A stretch of DNA of 36,439 nt from Hawksworthiomyces lignivorus (GCA_002917075.1 NTMA01000159.1:1-36439); one strand, 5' to 3'. Shown: positions 1 to 11,500, numbered from the stretch's first letter. The notes: a model not told the origin generated them from the sequence alone. Numbers and translations: made by a program.

Positions 1-532
1 CCCTCTGGAATGGGCGGCATCCCGCCTCCACCGCCCCCCCCACCACCGCCGCCGTCTGGCTTGGGTGGTGTCCCGCCGCCTCCGCCCCCACCACCACCGC
101 CATCCGGTATGGGCGGCGTCCCGCCGCCGCCACCGCCGCCACCTCCTCCTCCTTCTGGTGGCGGACCCGCCTTGCCTGCCGTCAGCCAGGACAGAGGCGC
201 CATGCTGCAGGGCATCCAGGCGGCCGGCGGCATCCGGTCGCTCAAGAAGGTCGACAGGAACCAGATCCGCGACCGCAGCGCCGCCCAGGTGGGCGGCGGC
301 GGCGGCGGCGACACCGGACCCCACGGCAGCGGACTGCCCCCCGCCGGCGTCGGCGCAGCTGGCGGCAACGTGGCCGGCTCGCTCGCGCTTGCGGCCGAGC
401 TGCAGAAGCGGAAGCAGAAAGTCAGCCAGAGTGGTATGCGCTTTTCTCTGTTCTTTTCTTTTCCAGCTCTTTTCCTTTACATTTCGCTAACTGGCAGCAG
501 ACGACGAAGAGTCCGACGACGGATGGGACTGA
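1..532 (+). CDS. LAS17: Las17/WASP-family actin nucleation promoting factor, C-terminal part (5' end outside window)
   Basis: C-terminal end of a WASP homologue, which activates the Arp2/3 complex at cortical actin patches and drives endocytosis. The window opens inside the proline-rich region: three repeats of the form GMGG(I/V) followed by 10-12 prolines and SG (about nt 1-165), the part that binds SH3 proteins and profilin. A WH2 actin-binding motif follows (RGAMLQGIQ ... GIRSLKKVD, about nt 187-258), then a central stretch ending in AAELQKRKQK. An intron is inferred at 434-500 (GTATGC...CAG, 67 nt); joining 433 to 501 completes a GAC codon and gives the acidic tail SDDEESDDGWD with the stop at 530-532. 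That tail is the expected Arp2/3-binding acidic end; reading through the intron would lose it. Assignment is strong; the N-terminal WH1 domain is not in the window. Confidence 0.93.
434..500 (+). other. Intron in LAS17 before the acidic tail
   Basis: The donor GTATGC at 434 and acceptor CAG ending at 500 bound a pyrimidine-rich 67-nt intron with a CTAAC element (485-489) close to the acceptor. Splicing restores an acidic WASP-type C-terminus. An earlier AG at about 466 would not give this tail. Confidence 0.85.
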
Positions 533-1322
533 GAGTAGACAAACCATACGAACCATACAAGCCATACGAGCACGCGTGCATCTGACAGCACGTAGAAGAG
601 TGATGTATTTTGGATAGGAAGCAAACTGCAGAGAACAGACTCGATAATGAGAGGCAGCCCCAAGGAGAAAGCGACTTGGAATGAAGAGCGCCGTTGCATT
701 TCCGGCATGCTAATGTACATTTTTGGATCCAAAAAGCGAACATGGACGTAGGGGTACTGGGAGAGAGCTTTGCTTTTTGTTTTGGTCTTTGCGCAGGCGG
801 TTTCATAGAGAGCGGACGGCCACATGTTCGTCCTGACCAGAATGGAGGCCCTTATTTATTTTCTATTGAAAGCATAGCGTGCATACTGCAACAGGATCAT
901 CGTGTTGTGTGAGAGTGTGGTCCATGTCGTGAACATGAGGCTCTCGGTAACAGAGCTGCTGATACGGAGTATATTACAGCGCTTTCAGCGGCTTCTGCAG
1001 CGGTGCTTGTAGCGTTTTTAGGGGTACTTTAGCGCATTACTGCTTCTATTGTCTGCGCATTCAGGCATCATTACGTAATTCATCGGCTTAGTCAGTTTTC
1101 GTCTCTCACAGCATCTGATATTTTTCATCTTGTTCTGCTCTCCTCTCGTCTCATTGCACTCGCTACGAGCTCGCGCGAGCAACGTAGACGTCTGAAACTA
1201 GATCTGTGATCTGCGCCTTTGTCTCTCCGCCATGGATGCGCCAGGCGCAGAGAGTACCATTCTGATATCTGTACTACGGTGACTTGTCTTCCACCTCGTC
1301 GAGTCCTGAAGATATCGGCAGG
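533..1322. other. Intergenic spacer, LAS17 3' flank and promoter of the 1323 gene
   Basis: No gene is visible here. Just after the LAS17 stop is a short imperfect tandem of CCATACGA-like units (about 541-572). A TACGGAGTA nonamer lies at 963-971, one of five in the window. Short open frames on both strands have ordinary base composition and no recognisable protein. Confidence 0.6.
963..971 (+). repeat. Dispersed nonamer TACGGAGTA, copy 1
   Basis: Exact copy in the spacer upstream of the 1323 gene. The other exact copies are at 21334-21342, 34273-34281, 35433-35441 (reverse strand) and 35471-35479; all lie outside coding exons. Confidence 0.85.
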
Positions 1323-2564
1323 ATGCTCACAGCTGCGGCAGCGGCCAGACGCCGCTGCTTCTGGGCAGCTGCGACGTGGGCTGCCTCGGCAAGCACGCTG
1401 GGGAAGGCTGAGCTGGCCACGGCGGCCTCTCAGCCGCCGCCGCCGCCGCAGAAGCGGCCGGTCGGCACTGGGCAAGAGAAGAAGCAGAAGAGGAGCAGCT
1501 ACGGCGGCGGCGGTGCGGCGGCAGGCAAGAAGAAGGCGGGCCCGCGGACGGGAGACATGCTGGCGTACATGATCACGGCGGTGCAGATGTCGCCGGCCAG
1601 CGAGGGCCACCTGTACAACCTAGAGCGGCAGTCCCGCCGGGCGGCGGATTCGCCGCTGGCAGTGCCGGTGCTGCTGCCGATGCCGCCCAAGGACTACCGC
1701 GACATTGGGCCGGACGTGGTGGCGGCGGCGCCGACGACGCTGCCGGACCCGCTGCGGCCGCTGCCGAGCAAGCTGGTCGAGCAGAGCGCGCGCGGCGGCG
1801 GCGGCGGTGGCGGCACCGCCGCCCCCCTCAAGCTCGTGCGGGGCGGCGTGCTGCGCGTGCGCTATGCGGCCGGCCGCCACGTGCTGCACCCGTGGCACAT
1901 GCGGTTCCTGGAGCCCGTGTGGGGCGACCGGTTCCCGCACTGCTACGGCGCCGTGCTGCGGCGCCGCTACGCCGCCAAGGACCGCGCCGCCCCGCTGTGG
2001 TGCCAGGTGCTCACCCACCACACGGCCGCCGACGGCTCCATCGCCGCCGCCTCGGCCGTCCCCGGCCCGGACGCGCCCCTGCTCAAGCGCAGCGCCTTTG
2101 TGCGCGTGCACGAGCGCCGCCGCCTCGCCCGCGCCCTCGCCGTCGCCCTGCGCCGCCGCGGCTACGACCCCGACGGGAACCCGCTGCAGGAGGACGCCGC
2201 CGCCGCAGACGGCGACAAGAAGACGGCGACGACGACGACGACGACAACGAAGAAGAAGCCGCTGTACGGCACCGTGCGCATAGACACCCTCGTGCGGCAG
2301 CTGCTCAGGGTGCCTACCAGCGCGCTGGTCGACCACCTGGAGGCGGTGGTCATCGCGCTAGAGGAGCTATTTGCTGGCAGCAGCAGAGGCAACTCGAGCG
2401 GCGGAGCCTCGATGAACAAACGGCCACCTACGGCACCAGGCAAGGCAACCCAACAGGACCGTCCGAGGGTGGATGAGCGGAATAAGAGGGAAGGACCTAA
2501 AAACAATCACAACAACAAAGTGAAAAACGACTTTTTGATACTAGATCCCGCTCTATTTCAGTGA
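1323..2564 (+). CDS. Unrecognised protein, probably mitochondrial, 413 aa
   Basis: I do not recognise this family. The first ATG of the open frame is at 1323; the frame is open upstream to about 1284 but only through a TTG. The N-terminus (MLTAAAAARRRCFWAAAT) is rich in Ala and Arg and lacks acidic residues, which fits a mitochondrial presequence. After a Pro/Lys/Gly-rich linker comes a folded-looking core at about residues 80-275: a segment with PMPPKDYRDIGPDV, then GRHVLHPWHMRFLEPVWGD, RRRYAAKD and FVRVHERRRLARALAVALRRR. A low-complexity DGDKK-(T)n-KKK linker leads to a short second block (LYGTVRIDTLVRQLLRVPTS, about residues 320-355), and the tail is basic and polar. Strong G/C preference at third codon positions supports real coding. 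No intron is needed. A mitochondrial ribosome or translation factor is a guess only. Confidence 0.7.
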   Translation: MLTAAAAARRRCFWAAATWAASASTLGKAELATAASQPPPPPQKRPVGTGQEKKQKRSSYGGGGAAAGKKKAGPRTGDMLAYMITAVQMSPASEGHLYNLERQSRRAADSPLAVPVLLPMPPKDYRDIGPDVVAAAPTTLPDPLRPLPSKLVEQSARGGGGGGGTAAPLKLVRGGVLRVRYAAGRHVLHPWHMRFLEPVWGDRFPHCYGAVLRRRYAAKDRAAPLWCQVLTHHTAADGSIAAASAVPGPDAPLLKRSAFVRVHERRRLARALAVALRRRGYDPDGNPLQEDAAAADGDKKTATTTTTTTKKKPLYGTVRIDTLVRQLLRVPTSALVDHLEAVVIALEELFAGSSRGNSSGGASMNKRPPTAPGKATQQDRPRVDERNKREGPKNNHNNKVKNDFLILDPALFQ

Positions 2565-3506
2565 TGAAGTCGACTGTCCCGGAGCACCGTAGATGTATGT
2601 ATATTATTTTATGATATATGCCATGTAAGAATAGAAAGGAGAGCAATCAATATCATGACCAGCATAGCCACTAGAACCCATACGAATTCGCCTTCTACAA
2701 AAGAAATGTAGCCCACAAACCCCATCACTTCCCCGTCTGCTCGTATGCAAATTACGATAGATCCTTTTCGAAGGCCTATGAAGCACAGGGCAGTCTCTCT
2801 GCCGCGTAGACATTCGTAGGCAATCATGTTTTATCTTCTCTTTTTTCTCCTGACATCTTGATGAAAAGTGGACCCCACTATAGACAGCTCTGGCCTTGTT
2901 CCTGAGTGCTAACGGTCCACTAAACTGATAACTGCTTCCCCTATTAACCCCCCCCTAACTAATCAGCTAATAGCCGCTAAACCAACTAAACTAACCACCA
3001 CCGCCACCAATCCCTCACTCCCCCCCCTTGTCTTCCTCTCAACCCCCTGTCATCTTTCTTCTCTTCCTCTGGCTTCATTGGCTTCCTTCGCCCTTCCAGG
3101 CTTTTCTGGCTTCTTTCGTCACTGATCTTGTGCTGTGTCTCTTTTCGTCGCAACGGCCAGGCCACCAAATTTGATCGCTTTCTAGTTTCAGCTGCGTTTT
3201 TATCGCACAGAGACGACCAGCCATTCAGACCACGTCGCATTCCACCCGTCAGGCGACACACACTCTCTCTACCTCTCTCTCTGCGACTACAACTGTCCAA
3301 CCTCATCTGCCATTGCAATTGATCGATACAAGAGATATATCCTGATATCCTGCATTCTGCAGCAGAGAGCAGAGAGCAGAATCAGATCCTAGCCTAGCCT
3401 AGCTGGTCTGCATCTCTTCTTTGCCTGACTGCACCTCTCTCTCTCTCTCCCTATCTCTTTCTCTCTCACCTCCATTGAGTCTGCGACTCCATCGACTGCC
3501 GCCGCG
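2565..3506. other. Intergenic spacer and CHS5 promoter/5'UTR
   Basis: No gene is seen. At 2910-3000 the motif CTAA recurs about nine times at irregular spacing around a C-run. From 3240 to 3480 the plus strand is rich in CTCTCT tracts, the usual pyrimidine-rich leader of fungal genes. Short tandem runs of AGCAGAG (3361-3381) and CCTAG (3388-3402) lie in the probable CHS5 leader. Confidence 0.55.
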
Positions 3507-4857
3507 ATGCTCGTCTCACTCACAGTCGGCAAGGTCGACGCCGGCGTCACGGTGCTCCTGACCCAGGACAAGCGTCTGGTACGTTCTTTTTGTTGTTCCT
3601 GTTATTCCTGTTGTCTTTTCTGTCCATTGTCAAAACAAATTAACTCTTTCTTCTCTTCCCCTTTAGATCGAATTTCCGTCTATCCTACTACCTCCCAACA
3701 TCTCCTCCGGCTCCATCGTCGACATCGCCGTCAGCCGCAACCGCGCCTCCGAGCAGGCCGCCAAGGACAGCTTCTCGGCGCTGCAGAGCCGCATCTACGA
3801 GTCCTTTGGCGTGCAGCCGCCGGCAATGCCGGTGCTGCGCTGCCGCAACGCGACGCAGACCAGCATCGTGCTCGAGTGGGACCCGATCCAGCTGGCCACG
3901 GCCGACCTGCTGAGCCTGGCGCTGTACCGCAACGGCCAGAAGGCCGGCAACATCCCGCGGCCGCTGCAGATGCACTCGACCAAGATCTCGGGCCTGGCCG
4001 TCGACACCGAGTACAGCTTCCACCTGGTCCTGCGCACCACCGCCGGCACCCTGTCCAGCGAGAAGCTGGTCGTCCGCACCCACAAGATGACCGACCTGAG
4101 CGGCGTCACCATCACCACCGGCATCCTGCCGGGGCCCACCCGCGAGCGCCTCGCCGCCGCCGTCGAGCGCATCGGCGCCAAGCTCGTCGCCGAGCCGGGC
4201 GTCGTCCGCATCGACACCACCCACTTTGTCACCACCGAGGGCCGCGGCATCGCCTGGGAGAAGGCCGTCGAGCTCAACATCCCCGTCGTCCGCCCCGAGT
4301 GGGTCGAGGCCTGCGAGGCCAGCGGCCGCATCCTCGGCGTCACAAAGTTCTACCTCGACGCCGTCCGCCCCACGGGGCCCAACGAGGCCATCGCCTCCCA
4401 CCCGCCGCCCCAGCAGCAGCACCAGCCGCCGCCACCCCAGCAGCAGCAGGACAAGGACCTGCCGCGCGCGCCGCCTGCAGAGGACGGCCATCCTACGGCG
4501 GCGTCGTCGTCTTCTGCTGTGTCGAGCTCGCCGGCCGACAAGGGCAAGGAAAAGGCCGAGGAGGCCGGCGACGACGACGACGACGACGAGGGCGCGGCAC
4601 ACCCCCGCGGCGACGACCAAAAGGTCTGGCTGGGCGACCAGGGCCGCGAGCAGAAGGTCGCCCTGCGGCCCCGGCCCGCGCAGGTCGAGGACGGCGACGA
4701 CGATGACGACGAAGACGACGACGAGAGCGACGCCAGGCAAGGCGCCGCCAGCAGCACCAGCCCGTACGCCAATGGCAACAGCGCCGAGGGCCGCAACGGC
4801 AGCCTGAAGCCCTCCACGCCGGGCGACGGCAACTCGTTCCAGGACGTGGACCTGTGA
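3507..4857 (+). CDS. CHS5: Chitin biosynthesis protein Chs5 (exomer subunit), two exons, 420 aa
   Basis: Chs5 is the scaffold of the exomer coat, which carries chitin synthase Chs3 and other cargo from the trans-Golgi to the plasma membrane. Exon 1 (3507-3578) codes MLVSLTVGKVDAGVTVLLTQ and four more residues; an 88-nt intron (3579-3666, GTACGT...TTTAG) is followed by exon 2 (3667-4857), phase 0. The N-terminal beta-hairpin and helix segment (IEFPSILLPPNISSGSIVDI) matches the dimerisation and ChAPs-binding part. An FN3 domain spans about residues 75-162 and a BRCT domain about 165-253 (GIAWEKAVELNIPVVRPEWV near its end), the diagnostic FN3-BRCT pair. The remainder, residues 254-420, is disordered: Gln/Pro-rich, then several Asp/Glu runs, ending SFQDVDL. 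It is shorter than the yeast protein because of this tail. It converges with SEN1. Confidence 0.95.
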
Positions 4858-5564
4858 GCGCAGCAGAGACGCGGAGACCAAGGCAGCTGAAGCGCGGACG
4901 GATCAGATTCCGGACGAAGACGATGGGCGTGGAAAAAGATCAGGGGTTTCCGGGACGGCTCTTTTTCGTGTGTTTTTCCCTCTGGGTTTCTTCTGAAAAT
5001 AGATGGCGACGGACATTCCCCCTTTGAGCATACTGCAAGATTCTGTAATTTGTTTTTTTATAACGGTCGCTTTCTATATAATAGCTTTATTCTCTTTCCA
5101 TGCAAAACGATGCATCTTCTTCCTCTACTCTCCATATGCCGTAGTCCGAGACTCCAGCTTGGGTGCGTCGTCTGTAGTATAGTATGCGACGGAGAGAAGA
5201 CATGGCAAATGCAAGCTGCCCCGTGACGATTCCTGTAGAACCAAACTCCCAGAAGGTCTATGAATATTATATGTGTATACCACGACAACAGCACGTGGCT
5301 GTCCCTTTCTCTGCTGTCCCTTTTCCCCTGCGGTAGTTCGAGCCACCCCCTTTCTTTGTCTCTCCATATCAAAGTGCACAGTGAACGCCATGACTGGATT
5401 GCTTCCCTTCTTTATCATATGGCTATGCAAATAATGACAATAATGATGCTGCGATTAGAAAGCAAAAAAAAAAAAAAAGATTTTGCTCTTTAAAGGTATA
5501 AAATGCACCAAGGAGCCTGTCTGTTTCCCGCAGACAGAAAAAGCTCTGATCTCCATGTCTCTCT
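4858..5564. other. Convergent spacer between CHS5 and SEN1
   Basis: This holds the 3' flanks of both genes. There is an A/T-rich stretch at 5050-5100 on the CHS5 side and a 15-nt A run at 5464-5478, which reads as T-rich on the SEN1 strand. No gene is visible; short frames here lack the third-position G/C bias of the neighbours. Confidence 0.5.
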
Positions 5565-8500
5565 TTATGGACGTTTGGTCGGTTTCTTCTTGATAAAGGG
5601 GTCTACCGGACCCTTCTTCTTTGGTGGACGCATCGGCGGCTGTAAAGTAGTTAGTGACGACGAATGCCAAGATACACTACGTAAGGCTAGAAACACATTG
5701 AGTAAAAAGGGGGGGCTGCTCACTCTTGGGGGAGGAGGAGCCCGGGGCGGTTCCTCTTTGCTGAGGCCGAGCACCTCCATGGCTGACGGATCGATGGGCC
5801 GTCTGGCGGGCGGCTTGGCTGGGAGGTCGTGTAGGGCCTAGATCGTCAGCAGGCGTGCTCCTGTCTGGATGAAACTGTAGAAGGGGAGACAAAAAGTAAA
5901 CAAGCAAAAAAAATGAAATATAACATACTCGCTTGACCGGCTGGCTGGCATCGGCACCGCTGTCGTGCGGGCGCTTCTTTGGCAGCGCCTTTGACGAGGC
6001 GGCCGGCGCCGTAGTCGGCACGATGATGGGCCGCGACGACGACGATGACGACGACGCCGACGACGCCGGGCCATGCGGCGGGTACGGCTCATCGGTACCG
6101 CCCATGCTGACGTCTTTTGGCGAGATCGGCGGCCGTCCGGGACGGTCCACGACCGTATACGTAGGCGGCGGGGGCAGCCGGCCCGGCCGGGATGGCTTAC
6201 GCGAGGCAGAGGGGCCAGAAGGAGGAGGATGAGAAGGACCGCCGCCGCTGCTGGCAGCCGTCGTCCTGGGGCCGGCGTCGGGCGACGAAAAGGCGGGAGG
6301 CGGAGAATAGCCGTCCTCCTCGTCTTCGTCATTCCCTGCCGCCTGCTGCGCCTTGCGCGACGGCCGCGGCGGCACCATATTCTTATTGCTGGTGCCGCCG
6401 CCGCCGCCGCCGTTACTCACACTACTGCTACGACTGGACGATGAGGGTTTGGACGAGATGGAAGCCGAGGAAGGCGATGGCAAAGGCGCCTGGCCCCCCT
6501 GGGCTCCCTTGGACTTGGGACCTTGCGGTGGCGGCTTCTGCTGCTGCTGCTGACCCTTTGCTGCTGCTGCTGCCGACCCTTTGCTGCTGCTGCTGCGCAG
6601 CAGGCTGAGGACGTTGCCGCCGGTGTAGCGGCTGCGGTCCTTGGCGTCCTCGATGAGGGCGCGCCAGAACTCGCCCTGGCGCAGGGCGCGGGAGTCGCCG
6701 AGGATCCAGAGCGAGGAGCGGGCGCGGGTCAGGCCGACGTTCATGCGGCGGATGTCGGTCATGAAGCCGATGCCGCCCGTGGGCGAGGCGCGCACGCACG
6801 AGAAGATGATGACCTCGCACTCGCGGCCCTGGAAGGCGTCCGTGGTGTTGAAGTCGACCGCGGACGCGATGTCGGGGCCGAACTCGTCGGCGAACCGCTG
6901 CCGCAGCGCAAACAGCTGCGCCTTGTAGGGCGTGATGATGCCGATCTTGCCCTGGAACGGGCTCTCGCCGTCGCCGCCGGTGCGGCCGAGGCTCGCCGTG
7001 AAGCGCCGGTACAGCTGCAGCGCGACGCGCACCTCGTTCTCGTTGACCAGCGACTGGCCCTTGCGGCCGCGCTCCTGCACGCCCTCGACGTCGAAGAAGC
7101 GATAGGGCCCCAGCAGGCCGCTGGGGTCGGCGTGCCAGGGCTGGGCGCGCAGGCGGGCCATGTCGCCGCCGTCGACGAGGCGGCCCTCGTAGAACTCGCG
7201 GCTGGGGAAGCGGCTGATCTCCGGGTGCATGCGGTACTGCGTGTCCAGCAGGTGCACGTCCTGCGGGCGGTTGCGCTGCATGCGCACAAACAGGCTCTGG
7301 TCGTAGCCGTAGCGCGCGGCCGACTGCGACAGCACCGTGGGCGGCAGCTGCTTGGGGTCGCCCACCAGCACGCACTTGGCGCAGCCGTACTTGAGCGGGA
7401 TCAGCGCGCTCAGCTCCACGCACTGCGCCGCCTCGTCGATGATGACCGTCTCGAACTCGACGTTGAGGTTCTTGAACAGGTCGTGGCCGCTGCCGCTCAG
7501 CGTCGCGCACAGCACGTGCGCCTCGCTCAGGATCCGCTGCTGCACCTGCCGCCGCTTGATCTCCGCCTCGCGCGCGTACGTGTTGCCGCTCTCCTTGTCC
7601 CGCTCGATCTGCGCCCCGATCCGCCGCTGCTCCGACCGCAGCTGGTCGTGCTCCCGCTGCAGCTGGTTCAGCCCCGCCCGGTCCTCGCTGCACCGCGCCG
7701 CCTCCAGCGCCGGCTGCAGCTCCTGCAGCTTCGCCTTGATCTCGCCCGCCCGCCGGTGCATCTTCTCGCGGTCGCTGATGTTTTCATTGCTCCCCTTTCC
7801 CCCACCACCGCCGCCGCCGTCTTTGCCGCCGCCTTTGCCGCCGTCTTTGCCGCCCGACGACTGCCGCTCGATCTCCGCCTTGACCAGCTCGTCCAGCGTC
7901 ACGTCCTTGACCGCGGCGTTGATCACGTCGCTGCGGCCCAGGCGCAGCACGTTGATCTTGCGCGTCGCGCCCGTCGTCTCCTTGACGCCCATCTTAAGCC
8001 GCAGCACTAGCTCGTCGACGGCGGCGTTGCTGGGCGCGCACACGAGCAGCTTCTTGACGGGGACGTCGCTGTTGCCTCCGTTGGGGCCTACACTTCCTCC
8101 GCCGGTCGGCCGCCCCACAGCCACCGCCTTGGTGTCGACCTTGATCTGGCCCGTCAGCAGCGCGCCCACCATGGCCACGATGGTCTTGGTCTTTCCCGTG
8201 CCGGGCGGGCCCTGCACGAGCGTGAAGCCGTCGTTGGCGCGGCCGTGCAGGATGGCCAGGGCCTGGCCGCGGTTGAGGTCGTAGTTGCGCATAATATCCT
8301 CGACGGCGCCCTCGCCAAACGTCAGCATGGGCGACGGCGCCGCCTTGATGACCTCGTCCATGAGGTCGTAGTACTGCAGGCTCTCGAGCGCGGCAAACTC
8401 GCGCTCGATCGTCGTCATGTTGGTGATGCGGGCCGCGTGAAAGTTGGCGCCCGGCAGCAGCACCGGCAGGATCGGGTTGCCGCGGCTGCTCAGCCGGTAC

Positions 8501-11500
8501 GTGACCTCGATGTTGTCGCGCTTGTACGTCATCTTCCAGATGCGCGCCAGGCAGTGCGGCGCGGCGCGGTCGTTGAGCGGGTCCGCAGCCTGCGACACGA
8601 GCACAATGTCGCCCTCGCCCAGCTGCGGGCCGCGGTCGCCGCCGCCGCCGCCACCGTTTCCGTTGCCGTTCCCCTGCAGCGCCGCCGCCGGCATCATCGT
8701 GCTCACTTCGAGAAAGTTGTCGACGGACATGCGCGTGACGACGCGCAGGCCAAAGGGCCGGGCCACGGTCTCGTCCTTGGACGTGACAAAGGCGCGCCAG
8801 GCCTCGCTGATCAGCAGCGGAAAAAAGGTGCGCTTGTACTCGGCGGGCGACGGGTAGGCGTCGGCGACGGCGGCACAGGGCCGGCCGTTGGGCGGGTCGT
8901 TGCCCTCGTGGAAGATGTCCCACTCGAGAATCGCCTGGTGCAGGCGGTCCATGCTGGGGACGATGCGCGCCCGCATGTCCTTGGCCGACCGCTGCAGCTT
9001 GACCTTTTTGACCGGCAGCCGCGCCGCCATCTGCTGGTTGAGCTTGCGCCGCCGCTCGGCGTCCACGTCGCCCAGCTGCTCGTTCTTCTTGCTGTGCCGC
9101 ACCAGCTCCGACATGCCGCCGTCCTCGTCGTCGGACTCGTCGTCTTCCGCCTCGTCCTCCTCCTGGTCCGAGTCCACCATGATGTCGCTCTTCATCGGCG
9201 CCGGCGGGCCGCCCCGCAGCGCGCGCGCACGCGCAATTGCCTCGGCCTTGTGCTTGTCCATCTCGGCCTTGTCGCGCGCCCTCGACTCGCGGATGGCCGC
9301 GCGCGTTGCCAGCAGCGCCTTCTGGTCGGGCCGGCTGGCCGCCGCCGTCTTGATCTTGTCCAGCAGCGCCCGGTGCTTGTTGAGCCCCGGCGTCAGCTGC
9401 GACGCCACCTCCTTGCTAGAGAGGGACGGCGGCGCGACCGCCGGCGACGCCGCCTTGGACGACGCCGAAGACGCGGGCGACGATGTGCGCGTCGCTGAGG
9501 CCGCGGCGCCGGCGCGCGACCACGCCTCGATCGTGGTCTGCTTCTGTTTCGGCTTCTTGCCGTCCGCCGCGGGCTTCGCAGCGCCCCAGGAGACGATCTT
9601 GACGCCGCTGCTGTCGTCGTCCTCGTCGTCCTCGTCGGCGCCGTCGCCGATGGCCTTCATCAGCTCCGCGCGCTGCGTGTCGTTCATGTTGGTGTTGACG
9701 CGGAACTTGTTGCGGAGCTGCGCGTGCGGCGTGTATGTGCTGCGGATGGCGTCGACAAAGGTCTCGGGGAAGTGCACGTTGAACTCCTTGAGCCGCGTGA
9801 AGAGCTTGACCAGGATCTGCACGATGATGCCCACCAGGTACACGTCGCGCAGCTGGATCATCTCGAACAGGCCCAGCGAGTACCGCCGCGGCGCGTCCAG
9901 CACATCGCGCATGGTGCTGTCGTCCTTGCCGCCAGGCGTGTTGGTAGTAGTGGTAGTGGTGGTGGTGGTCGATGTGGTGCTCGATGCAAAAGGAAGAGAC
10001 GTTGAGGCGTCCAAGCCGTTTGTCGTGCTAGTGCTGCTGCTGCCGCCGCTGAGAGCGGAGGCGACCAGGCCGTCCTGGGCCATCAGCTGCTCGGCAAACT
10101 CCATGACGTCGCGGCAGTAGTTCTCCATGACGGTCTTGTCGACGTCCTCGCTCCAGGCGCGGGCGCGCAGGAACGAGTGGTCGACAAACTGCCACTCCAT
10201 GATCCACCAGCGCTTAACGGCGGCGCGCTCGTCGGGGGTCAGGGTGCGCGAGCGCAGGAGACCCGCCGAGGTGTCGCACAGGCCGTGCAGGACGTCGCGG
10301 CTGCAGCGGAAGACGTGGCGCATGGACGCAAAGGGCGAGGCGTGCTGGCGCAGCTGCTCCTCGGTGGTGCCGCCGCTGCTGGTGCCGCCGGTCAGGTGGT
10401 GGACGGCGTCGACAAAGGCCGTCAGGAACAGGTCGGGGCTGTCGTGGACGGCCTTGACGATGGCCTCGGAGCGGCCGTCTTCGTCGACAAAGGCGGACAG
10501 CAGCTGGAAGCCGGCGCCGCGGATGGCGTCCTCGGCGTGGACCAGGGCGCCGGCCACGGCGTCCATGGCACGGCTCTGGGCGTCGGCGCACAGCAGCTGG
10601 CGCAGGTCGGCGCGGGTCAGGCTCTCGCTGATGCGTTCGAGGGTGGCGGCGACGGCCTCGGCGGCGGGCTCCAGCTCGGTGTTGAAGCGACGCTTGGCTT
10701 CGTCGTCGACGACGAGCTGGCGCTTCTTGGGGGCAAACTGCTGGATGCCGCGCAGCGACAGGGTGGCGGCCAGCATGACGCGGGCCAGGTCGAGACGGCC
10801 CGGGGCCAGGGCGCTGCGGAAGCCGTCCCACAGCTGGCTGGAGCGGCGCTCGCTGCCCTGGGGCAGGCGGGCGCCCTGCTGCAGGGCCACGTACTCGTCG
10901 TGGATGGCGCGGGTGTCGAGGGCGAGGGCCAGCTCGACGACGCCTACGGCGGCCTGCGACAGGCCGATGTTGTAGCGGTCGCCCGGGTGCAGGTTGGCGG
11001 AGCGGATGACGTAGTCTTGGTGCTTGACCGTGTTGTTGATGACGGTGTTGACAAACAGGGTGCTCTCGGCAGTCAGGCGGTAGCGCGCGTCCAGATAGCC
11101 CTCGAGGGTCATCTGCAGGGCGTTGAGCCCTGCGGCGATGCAGGTGGAGTGGCCCTCGCGCGTGGCGATGACGGCGGGCGGGGCAGCGCTGGTGAGGAAG
11201 ACGGACAGGAAGTAGTCGCAGACGTCGGCGCGCTGGTTGCGGTTTAGCGACCGCATCAGCGACCGCACAAAAGCCACCAGCAGCGGCACGCGGCTGCGGG
11301 CGTTGGCGCCGTTGGGCACGAGCTGCATGGGCTCTTCAAAGGAGCGGGCCAGCAGGGGGGCAAAAGCTGGGCTGTTGACTACGAACATGGGCAGCTGTGG
11401 TGGGTTCATGAGCTCCAGGGCGTCCCAGAAGGCCTTGGCCGACTTGTCCATCATGGCGCAGATGGTGCGTAGCACGCGGGCCAGGACCTCGTCGGCGCCG

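Noticed and set aside
541..572. CCATACGA units resembling the GAACCCGTAT units at 35230
   Set aside because: They share only a CATACGAGC core; too short to call one repeat family.
477..825. Minus-strand frames downstream of LAS17
   Set aside because: They overlap the LAS17 acidic exon and its 3' flank, and show no gene-like composition.
3688..4881. Minus-strand frame of 397 codons
   Set aside because: Antisense to CHS5, whose FN3-BRCT pair is clear; Val/Leu/Gly-rich shadow.
5677..5874. SEN1 C-terminal extension reading FHPDRSTPADDLG and onward
   Set aside because: It results from reading through or mis-splicing the 91-nt intron; the other frame gives the Sen1-like end and fits the last exon.
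6523..9498. Two long plus-strand frames (6523-8010 and 8245-9498)
   Set aside because: Both lie opposite the SEN1 helicase domain and read as compositional shadows.
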